Of a DNA stretch of 9,815 nucleotides, positions 1 through 5,068 are shown in pieces. Every line of letters starts with the position of its first letter. The stretch's first letter is position 1. The notes under the pieces were generated by a model, which was not told the origin of the DNA, did no database searches, and was given only the letters and a program-made list of their open reading frames with translations. This stretch comes from Nitrospirota bacterium (lineage in GTDB: Bacteria > Nitrospirota > Thermodesulfovibrionia > UBA6902 > DSMQ01). The DNA lies in contig JACQZD010000148.1 in assembly GCA_016207865.1 (NCBI GenBank), forward strand, positions 1 through 9,815, in the 5' to 3' direction. The position numbers and the translations under genes are program-made.

Positions 1-1
1 A

Positions 2-715
2 ATCTCAGCGCATATGTCAAAAAATAACGGCGTTGTTTATGTTAAATTTAATACCGGTGATATAAAAAAATATCTGAATAAAATCGGCGTGATGCCCTTG
101 CCTCCGTATATAAAGAGAAAGGCGGGGCAGTCTGATAATGCATGTTATCAAACTGTATATGCTGAAAGAGACGGCGCTATTGCAGCGCCTACGGCGGGGC
201 TTCATTTTACAGAGAAACTTCTGAGTGAGATAAAAAGAAAAGGGGTTGAAGTCTGCAATCTCACGCTTTATGTCGGATACGGCACGTTTAAGCCTGTGGT
301 ATCCGATGATATTGAAAATCACAGGATGGATGAGGAATCATACGAAATTTCAGAGGCAGCGGCAGATGTAATTAACAGGGCTAAATATGAAGGCAGGCGT
401 GTGATAGCGGTTGGTACGACAGTGACGAGGACGCTTGAAACGGCAGCGTGTGAAGAAAATGGGAAATGGGGAATGGGAAATGAGAAAAGTGGAAGAATAA
501 AGGCAGGGCAGGGCAGGGCGTCAATTTTTATCTATCCCGGTTATAAATTCAGGGTAGTAAATGCGCTTATCACCAATTTTCATTTTCCCAAATCCACCCC
601 GATGATGCTTACGTCCGCATTTGCAGGGCTTGAAAACCTTAAAAGGATTTATGCGGAATGTGCGGATGCGGGATACAGGTTTTTCTCATACGGCGACGCC
701 ATGATGATTGTGTAA
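2..715 (+). CDS. queA: QueA, S-adenosylmethionine:tRNA ribosyltransferase-isomerase (5' truncated by window edge)
   Basis: QueA moves the ribosyl part of S-adenosylmethionine onto preQ1 in the tRNA wobble position to give epoxyqueuosine, a late cytoplasmic step of queuosine synthesis. The frame is open to the window edge, so roughly the first 110 residues of a usual ~340-residue protein are missing; the ATG at 14 is internal. Family motifs are strong: MPLPPYIKR, YQTVYAE, AAPTAGLHF, VGTTVTRTLE, IFIYPGYKF, ITNFHFPKST and RFFSYGDAM near the end. Between TLETAA and IFIYPGYKF there is a Gly/Lys/Asn-rich stretch about ten residues longer than usual; its DNA (459-520) is purine-rich and repetitive and resembles the intergenic repeats nearby. 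The identity is certain; whether the insertion affects activity is unknown. Confidence 0.97.
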   Translation: MSAHMSKNNGVVYVKFNTGDIKKYLNKIGVMPLPPYIKRKAGQSDNACYQTVYAERDGAIAAPTAGLHFTEKLLSEIKRKGVEVCNLTLYVGYGTFKPVVSDDIENHRMDEESYEISEAAADVINRAKYEGRRVIAVGTTVTRTLETAACEENGKWGMGNEKSGRIKAGQGRASIFIYPGYKFRVVNALITNFHFPKSTPMMLTSAFAGLENLKRIYAECADAGYRFFSYGDAMMIV

Positions 716-760
716 AAAACAAGTGTGGGATGAGGAATATGAAGTAAGAAATGTAAGGCT

Positions 761-789
761 TTGAATTTTCTCTTGTTTCTTGGTATGCT
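761..789 (+). promoter_or_regulatory. candidate sigma70-type promoter for the phoH operon
   Basis: TTGAAT (761-766) and TATGCT (784-789) are 17 bp apart, each matching four of six consensus bases. It is the best pair I find in the gap between queA and phoH. It would place the whole 808-971 repeat element in the 5' leader of the operon mRNA. The call is weak because the region is AT-rich. Confidence 0.3.
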
Positions 790-807
790 TTAGATAAGTT
801 AAAACTT

Positions 808-971
808 ATAACTGGGAAATGAGAACTTAAAATAAAGATAGAGAAGCTAAGGTTTTTGGGTCATTCCTGCGGAAGCAGGAATCCAGAAGCTATTAAAATT
901 ACTGGATTCCCGTTTTCACGGGAATGACAGGATATATGCATATTATTCATGGGACGATAGTTCCCAGTTAT
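808..971. repeat. outer inverted repeat of a nested intergenic element
   Basis: ATAACTGGGAA at 808-818 is matched exactly by its reverse complement TTCCCAGTTAT at 961-971. The arms are 142 bp apart and enclose the smaller palindromic unit at 859-930. A relative of the arm sequence is found at 4848-4893 upstream of tRNA-Phe, so this is a dispersed repeat. The right arm ends eight bases before the phoH ribosome binding site. No open reading frame of note lies inside, so any mobility would need a trans-acting transposase, which is not seen in this window. Confidence 0.75.
859..930. repeat. palindromic repeat unit, dRS3-like ATTCC...GGAAT type, in inverted pair
   Basis: Two arms of about 27 bp (860-886 and 903-929) are inverted copies with a few mismatches. 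Each arm is itself a palindrome: ATTCCTGCGGAAGCAGGAAT at 863-882 and ATTCCCGTTTTCACGGGAAT at 906-925. The core ATTCC-N10-GGAAT resembles the widespread dRS3-type small repeat known from Neisseria and seen in other phyla. The pair can fold either as two small hairpins or as one long hairpin with a 16-base loop (887-902). It lies in the likely leader of the phoH operon, where it could affect RNA stability; no T-run follows, so a terminator role is unlikely. Confidence 0.8.
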
Positions 972-976
972 TAGTT

Positions 977-994
977 AAGGAGGATGTTTAAACG
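977..994 (+). promoter_or_regulatory. strong ribosome binding site of phoH followed by ACG
   Basis: AAGGAGG (977-983) is a near-perfect Shine-Dalgarno. Eight bases further, in the phoH frame and directly after an in-frame TAA (989-991), stands ACG at 992. The ATG at 984 abuts the Shine-Dalgarno and is in another frame. The TTG at 1007 is 23 bases away, too far for this site. Confidence 0.6.
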
Positions 995-1975
995 GTTAAG
1001 CTTACGTTGGATTTCAAGGAAGGGAAAAACCATTTCATGCTTTACGATGAGATGGATAAGAGCCTCAAGGCGATGGAAGCGGCCTTAGGCATTGAGACGG
1101 CCATCAGGGGCAATAAAATTCTCATCCAGGGAGAAGAAAAGGCGGCCAGCAAGGCAGAACGGCTTATTAAAGAGCTTCAGGCTGTAAGGGCTGAGGGATA
1201 TGCCATAAAACCTGATGATATAAGGCATGCGCTCAGCTCTATGTCTGATTCCGGAGATACGGATATTTCCCTCAAGGATCTGTTTCTAAATTCAATCCCC
1301 GTTTCATCCAGAAAGAAATTCATTGTCCCCCGATCTGAGACTCAAAGGCAGTATGTAGAGGCAATAAAGCAATATGATATGGTGATTGGAATCGGCCCTG
1401 CCGGTACCGGAAAGACCTATCTTGCAATGGCAATGGCTATAAATGCCCTGCTTAAGAAACAGGTCAGCAGGATTATACTTGCAAGACCTGCTGTTGAGGC
1501 CGGGGAAAAGCTCGGCTTTCTTCCGGGCGATATGTTTGAGAAGGTAAACCCGTATTTAAGGCCCCTCTATGATGCGCTTTTTGACATGATGGAGGCTGAA
1601 AAGGCGCACAAACTTATTGAGAAGGGAATTATTGAAATAGCGCCGCTTGCATTTATGAGGGGAAGAACCCTTAATGATTCATTTATAATACTGGATGAGG
1701 CGCAGAATACTACTTCCGAGCAGATGAAGATGTACCTTACGAGGCTCGGCTTTAATTCAAAGACGGTTATTACCGGCGACATAACGCAGATTGACCTTCC
1801 TGCCGGCAAGGCGTCAGGGCTCATAGAGGCTGAAAAGATACTGAAGGATGTTAAAGGGATTAGTTTTATATATTTTACCGAAAAGGATGTTGTGAGGCAT
1901 AAGCTTGTACAGCAGATAATAAAGGCTTACGAAAAATTTGACCGCAGGGGCGGTGATGAAACAAGCTATGACTAA
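992..1975 (+). CDS. phoH: PhoH-family ATPase (PhoL type)
   Basis: This is a cytoplasmic P-loop ATPase of the PhoH/PhoL family, linked in other bacteria to RNA metabolism and functionally to YbeY, whose gene lies two genes downstream. Numbered from the TTG at 1007, there is an N-terminal KH-like region (about 1-65), Walker A GPAGTGKT at 130-137, the ILARPAVEAGEKLGFLPGD segment after it, and Walker B FIILDEAQN at 226-234 followed by VITGDITQIDLP. Length (about 327) is normal. The start is uncertain: the frame is closed by TAA at 989-991 and has no ATG before 1037. Family N-termini would fit M-V-K-L-T-L-D-F, which begins at the ACG at 992, well placed for the AAGGAGG site; TTG at 1007 is the conventional alternative. 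The 3' end overlaps the next gene by 20 bases. Confidence 0.95.
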   Translation, partial: TVKLTLDFKEGKNHFMLYDEMDKSLKAMEAALGIETAIRGNKILIQGEEKAASKAERLIKELQAVRAEGYAIKPDDIRHALSSMSDSGDTDISLKDLFLNSIPVSSRKKFIVPRSETQRQYVEAIKQYDMVIGIGPAGTGKTYLAMAMAINALLKKQVSRIILARPAVEAGEKLGFLPGDMFEKVNPYLRPLYDALFDMMEAEKAHKLIEKGIIEIAPLAFMRGRTLNDSFIILDEAQNTTSEQMKMYLTRLGFNSKTVITGDITQIDLPAGKASGLIEAEKILKDVKGISFIYFTEKDVVRHKLVQQIIKAYEKFDRRGGDETSYD

Positions 1976-3515
1976 TAAGAAAACGAACGGCATTAAGACC
2001 ACGCCTAAGAAAAGCATTGATAAGGAAAGCATTATAAAACTTATAATGCTTGTCTGTTTCAGCGCCCTGCTGGCTTTTATCATACAGTGGGACAGCGCAT
2101 TTTCCCCTGAAATGTTGATCGGCATTTTCCTCATAGTAATACTCCTCCTTTTTATTTTCTATAAAGATTTTATGCGGTATAAGCCGACATTCCATAACAA
2201 TTACAAGTTCATGTTTCTTGTCGGCATTTTACTTTCAGGCAATTTACTTATCGGCAGGGGCTTTTACTATATCCTGATTAGTTCCGCGGAATTGCTCAGC
2301 AATATTAATTCAGACTTGGCAATATATGCCATTCCGCTTGCAGTAGGCCCTATGCTGGCGGCCCTGCTGATAGACATACATACTGCAATTGTATTTTCAG
2401 TTATTACCGGCCTTCTTGCAGGCGTGTGGCTCGGCAATCCTCTTTATTCTGTTTTTACCTTTGCCGCGGGCCTGACGGCGGCATTCGGGGTAATAAGATG
2501 CAAAAAGCGCTCGGCGCTCTGGAAGGCTGGTTTTTTTGCCGGACTTGTCTGCATGTTTACCTCTCTGACGATAACCCTGTTAAGCGGGAAATTCTATGGA
2601 ATTAATATTCCCGCCACAGCGGTGTTTGCATTTGCCAACGGCATTATAGTTACGATTTTAGTCTCTGCTTTTTTACCGCTCCTTGAATACCTTTTTAAAC
2701 TTACAACTGACATAAGCCTTCTTGAACTGCTGGACCTGAATCAGCCCCTGATGCGGAATCTTTTGGTTATGGCGCCCGGGACATATCACCACAGCATTAT
2801 AGTCGGAAACCTCGTTGAGGCGGCTGCAGAGGCAGTTGGAGTCAACCCGCTTTTGGCAAGGGTAAGCGCTTATTATCATGATATTGGAAAGGTGAAAATG
2901 CCGGATTATTTCATTGAGAACCAGACCGGCCTTGTAAGCAAACACGATAAGCTTACGCCTCACATGAGCGGGCTGATACTGATATCCCATGTAAAAGAAG
3001 GAGTAGAACTTGCAAAACAGCATAAGGTGCCGGAAGCCATCATAAATATTATTCAACAGCACCACGGGATGTCTCTTATTACTTATTTTTACCAAAAGGC
3101 AAAGAACCAAGACGAGGATATTGCACAGGGCGATTTCAGATATCCGGGGCCTAAGCCGCAGACAAGGGTTGCGGCCCTGGTGCTTATGGCAGATGCCGTT
3201 GAGGCAGCTTCAAGGGTGCTGACGGATCCCACGCCGGCGAGGATTTCCGCGCTTATTGAAAAAGTCATTAATCATTTTTTCATAGACGGCCAGCTTGATG
3301 ACTGTGAACTTACACTTAAAGACCTGCATGAAATTAAAAAGAATTTCAGTTATATACTTACCGGAATGTTTCACAGGCGCATCAATTATCCCGGCTTTGA
3401 TTTTAAAGATGGAAATTCTGATAAAGAACAGGCAAAGACACAGACAGTTAAACATAGCGAAGATAAGAAAAGCAGCCAGGAAGATACTGTTGCACATAAG
3501 ACAGCCGGAGGCTGA
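1956..3515 (+). CDS. pgpH: 7TM-HD family membrane phosphohydrolase, PgpH-like, without extracytoplasmic domain
   Basis: Members of the 7TM-HD family such as Listeria PgpH hydrolyse cyclic di-AMP through a cytoplasmic HD domain. Here, numbered from the ATG at 1956 (519 residues), hydrophobic spans lie near 27-44, 51-69, 85-106, 121-160 (two), 163-180, 190-210 and 218-243. The HD domain follows with LLVMAPGTYHHS, ARVSAYYHDIGK (the HD pair at 308-309), HDKLTPHMS, ISHVKEGVELA, IIQQHHG, DFRYPGPKPQ and ADAVEAASR. Canonical proteins are about 700 residues and carry a large extracytoplasmic domain between the first and second membrane spans; only about seven residues are present here. The last ~37 residues are charged low-complexity sequence that overlaps ybeY. 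The start has an AGGGG site upstream and overlaps phoH by 20 bases, suggesting coupling; an ATG at 1968 is possible. The substrate is inferred from the family. Confidence 0.9.
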   Translation: MKQAMTNKKTNGIKTTPKKSIDKESIIKLIMLVCFSALLAFIIQWDSAFSPEMLIGIFLIVILLLFIFYKDFMRYKPTFHNNYKFMFLVGILLSGNLLIGRGFYYILISSAELLSNINSDLAIYAIPLAVGPMLAALLIDIHTAIVFSVITGLLAGVWLGNPLYSVFTFAAGLTAAFGVIRCKKRSALWKAGFFAGLVCMFTSLTITLLSGKFYGINIPATAVFAFANGIIVTILVSAFLPLLEYLFKLTTDISLLELLDLNQPLMRNLLVMAPGTYHHSIIVGNLVEAAAEAVGVNPLLARVSAYYHDIGKVKMPDYFIENQTGLVSKHDKLTPHMSGLILISHVKEGVELAKQHKVPEAIINIIQQHHGMSLITYFYQKAKNQDEDIAQGDFRYPGPKPQTRVAALVLMADAVEAASRVLTDPTPARISALIEKVINHFFIDGQLDDCELTLKDLHEIKKNFSYILTGMFHRRINYPGFDFKDGNSDKEQAKTQTVKHSEDKKSSQEDTVAHKTAGG

Positions 3516-3882
3516 ACTCAGCATCTTATTTGTCGGCGATAAAAAAATGCAGGAGTTTAATGCTGTCTTCAGGGGTGTGAACAGGGCTACGGATGTCCTT
3601 TCATTTCCCCAGCAAAACAGTGATGAGTTAAGAGTTAAGAGTGATGAGTTAAGGAGAAAGAAAAAAAATTCAGTACCCTTTACTTGTCACCCGCCACTGT
3701 TTTTAGGGGATATTGTTATAAGTATTCCAACGGCTGCGCGTCAGGCAAAAATATCGGACTGGGGGCTTTATGATGAAATTTACCGACTTATGGTTCATGG
3801 GATACTGCACCTGATGGGGTATGACCACGAAAAATCCCGCTTAAGGGCAAAGTTAATGAGGAAAAAAGAACAAAACTCATAA
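3409..3882 (+). CDS. ybeY: YbeY endoribonuclease, first copy, with linker insertion and altered C-terminus
   Basis: YbeY is a single-domain metal-dependent RNase that matures 16S rRNA and takes part in ribosome quality control. The start is set by homology: MEILIKNRQR begins at 3409, inside the previous gene, with a poor Shine-Dalgarno. Seen in the 157 residues are ELSILFVGD, RATDVLSFPQQ, LGDIVIS and the metal site HGILHLMGYDHE, with all three histidines. Two oddities stand out. Between SFPQQ and LGDIVIS there are 29 residues instead of the usual ten to fifteen, containing SDELRVK-SDELRRK from a 21-bp repeat. The normal end (KKEREALNAIKKIS) is replaced by KKEQNS because the gene runs into a repeat junction at 3872. 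As the catalytic core is complete it may still work; loss of about 11 terminal residues makes that uncertain. Confidence 0.85.
   Translation: MEILIKNRQRHRQLNIAKIRKAARKILLHIRQPEAELSILFVGDKKMQEFNAVFRGVNRATDVLSFPQQNSDELRVKSDELRRKKKNSVPFTCHPPLFLGDIVISIPTAARQAKISDWGLYDEIYRLMVHGILHLMGYDHEKSRLRAKLMRKKEQNS
3619..3653 (+). repeat. in-gene 21-bp tandem repeat; left arm of inverted pair around the ybeY duplicate
   Basis: AGTGATGAGTTAAG occurs at 3619-3632 and again at 3640-3653, period 21 bp, giving the seven-residue peptide repeat SDELRVK/SDELRRK. Within it TGAGTTAAGAGT (3624-3635) is the exact reverse complement of ACTCTTAACTCA at 3889-3900. The insertion keeps the ybeY frame. Confidence 0.85.
3706..3871 (+). 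repeat. 166-bp direct repeat, copy 1 (3' half of ybeY)
   Basis: This block is identical to 3914-4079 apart from two substitutions: G3738/A3946, which is synonymous, and A3814/C4022, which changes Met to Leu in HGILHLxGYDH. Similarity stops sharply at both ends. The offset is 208 bp, not a multiple of three, so the two copies are read in different frames. Confidence 0.97.
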
Positions 3883-3906
3883 CTCCAGACTCTTAACTCA
3901 GAGTTG
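3875..3906. repeat. right arm of the inverted repeat between the two ybeY 3' copies
   Basis: This 32-bp stretch lies in the 42-bp spacer between the duplicated blocks. ACTCTTAACTCA at 3889-3900 is the exact reverse complement of 3624-3635, and ACTCATAACTC beside it is a second, imperfect version. It supplies the premature stop of the first ybeY copy (TAA 3880-3882) and the ATG region of the second. Confidence 0.75.
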
Positions 3907-3907
3907 C

Positions 3908-4114
3908 ATGCTTGGGGATATTGTTATAAGTATTCCAACGGCTGCACGTCAGGCAAAAATATCGGACTGGGGGCTTTATGATGAAATTTACCGACTTATG
4001 GTTCATGGGATACTGCACCTGCTGGGGTATGACCACGAAAAATCCCGCTTAAGGGCAAAGTTAATGAGGAAAAAAGAACGGGAGGCTTTGAATGCCATTA
4101 AGAAAATTTCTTGA
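3908..4114 (+). pseudogene. duplicated 3' fragment of ybeY with the native C-terminus
   Basis: The 68 codons from ATG 3908 encode LGDIVIS through HGILHLLGYDHE to the presumably original end KKEREALNAIKKIS. The N-terminal half of YbeY, including the SFP loop, is absent, so this alone should not be a working enzyme. No convincing Shine-Dalgarno precedes the ATG. Its 3' end overlaps dgkA by 23 bases, the arrangement expected of the ancestral ybeY-dgkA junction, so this copy probably holds the original gene end and the first copy is the newcomer. A translated fragment that couples to dgkA is possible. The three metal-binding histidines are intact, which suggests recent origin. Confidence 0.75.
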
Positions 4115-4793
4115 CAGCACAAACAATGCCATTAACGGTATTTTTCACGCGGCAAAGACGCAGAGGCATATGCGTTATCATCTTATAGCAGCCCTGCTCC
4201 TGCTTATTCTGAGCCTTATGCTCGGCATCGGATTTATTGAATTTATAGTTGTTGTGATTATGGCGTCGGTGGTGCTTTCAGCCGAGATGGTTAACACCGC
4301 CGTAGAATCAATTATAGACGTGCTTTTCAGGGATTATGATGAACGGGCAAGGGCGATTAAAGACATTGCCGCAGGCGCCGTCCTTATAATTGCTGTCGGC
4401 GCCCTGATAGTCGGCTATATGATACTCCTGGGACCGCTTAAAAGTCTTTTTTTTGACGGACTGAAAATAGCCAAACATTCCGGCGAAGGCATAGCCTTTA
4501 CCGCGGTTGTTGTTGTGCTTATACTGGTGATAATAACAAAATCATTTTTTGGCCGCGGGCTGCCTTTAAGAGGCGGGATGCCGAGCGGTCATGCGGCGCT
4601 TTCTTTTTCCGTCTGGATTGCGGTAACTTTGCTTACGGAGAGTTTTATGTCGTCTTTTTTTGTGCTGTTTTTGGCAATACTTGTTGCACAAAGCAGGGTA
4701 AGCGTCGGCATTCACAGTCCGTGGGAGGTTGCTCTCGGGGCTTTGTTAGGCACAGCTGTGACATTTTTTATGTTTAAAATGTTTATGATGTAG
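4092..4793 (+). CDS. undecaprenol/diacylglycerol kinase (DgkA family) fused to PAP2 phosphatase
   Basis: This membrane protein of 233 residues has two parts. Residues 1-112 are a DgkA-type kinase: NAINGIFHAAKTQRHMRYH, AEMVNTAVESIID (E65, N68, E72 match the active-site pattern) and KDIAAGAVLI, with three membrane spans. Residues 130-230 are a PAP2 phosphatase: K150 region, MPSGHAA (PSGH 164-167) and SRVSVGIHSPWE (S201, R202, H208). The third PAP2 motif normally ends in Asp; here the position is Glu212. The first motif also departs from KX6RP. Kinase plus phosphatase in one chain suggests phosphorylation of undecaprenol and dephosphorylation of undecaprenyl pyrophosphate, that is, lipid carrier recycling; this is inferred, as DgkA homologues may also use diacylglycerol. 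GGGAGG at 4080-4085 sets the start six bases on. It is last in the operon. Confidence 0.9.
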   Translation: MPLRKFLDSTNNAINGIFHAAKTQRHMRYHLIAALLLLILSLMLGIGFIEFIVVVIMASVVLSAEMVNTAVESIIDVLFRDYDERARAIKDIAAGAVLIIAVGALIVGYMILLGPLKSLFFDGLKIAKHSGEGIAFTAVVVVLILVIITKSFFGRGLPLRGGMPSGHAALSFSVWIAVTLLTESFMSSFFVLFLAILVAQSRVSVGIHSPWEVALGALLGTAVTFFMFKMFMM

Positions 4794-4847
4794 GAAAACT
4801 GGAACTATGAAATGAGAAGTGAAAATCAGAAGATGAGAAATAAAAAG

Positions 4848-4900
4848 AAGAACTGGGGAAAAGAAAATTATGAGTTCTTATTTCCCAGTTCTTAGTTTTT
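4848..4900. terminator. hairpin of the AACTGGGAA repeat family, probable bidirectional terminator
   Basis: AAGAACTGGGGAAA (4848-4861) pairs with TTTCCCAGTTCTT (4881-4893): 13 pairs with one bulged G and a 19-base loop. On the plus strand TTTTT (4896-4900) follows closely; on the minus strand a T-rich run lies beyond the other arm. It sits between the end of dgkA/PAP2 and the 3' end of tRNA-Phe, so it could stop both transcripts. The arm shares AACTGGGAA with the element at 808-971. The stem is A/T-rich and the loop long, so efficiency is uncertain. Confidence 0.5.
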
Positions 4901-4905
4901 AAAGA

Positions 4906-4981
4906 TGGTGGGCAGTCGCAGAATCGAACTGCGGACACGAGGCTTTTCAGGCCTCTGCTCTACCGACTGAGCTAACTGCCC
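4906..4981 (-). tRNA. tRNA-Phe, anticodon GAA
   Basis: The 76-base gene includes an encoded CCA end. The acceptor GGGCAGT pairs fully with ACTGCCC, followed by discriminator A. The D arm has GCTCAGTCGGTAGAGC, the anticodon arm is GAGGC-CTGAAAA-GCCTC with anticodon GAA, and the T arm is CGCAG-TTCGATT-CTGCG. All stems are intact. It is a single tRNA gene lying opposite to the flanking protein genes, between dgkA/PAP2 and lnt. Confidence 0.98.
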
Positions 4982-4990
4982 GTGTGAGAA

Positions 4991-5020
4991 ACTATAACTT
5001 AAACCTATAAATTTTTTCAA
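4991..5020 (-). promoter_or_regulatory. sigma70-type promoter of tRNA-Phe
   Basis: Read on the minus strand, TTGAAA (5020-5015) and TATAGT (4996-4991) are 18 bp apart, each five of six to consensus. The tRNA starts about ten bases beyond the -10 box, as expected of a short-leader tRNA transcript. Confidence 0.6.
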
Positions 5021-5068
5021 TGTCATACTGACCCCTGAAATAGATTCAGAACGGCGGTTTCAATATTT

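Noticed and set aside
863..925. Repeated palindromes as a CRISPR array
   Set aside because: Only two units, in inverted orientation, with no spacer series and no cas genes.
984..986. ATG as the phoH start
   Set aside because: It directly abuts the Shine-Dalgarno and is in another frame that does not give PhoH sequence.
1567..1824. Minus-strand reading frame inside phoH
   Set aside because: It mirrors conserved phoH codons, has no recognisable protein features and no ribosome site.
2673..3110. Minus-strand reading frame of 145 codons inside the HD gene
   Set aside because: It lies opposite the conserved HD domain and reads as a shadow of it.
3654..3705. Possible small gene or site within the unexplained 50 bp before the first ybeY repeat block
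   Set aside because: It is read in frame as part of ybeY and shows no independent structure that I can recognise.
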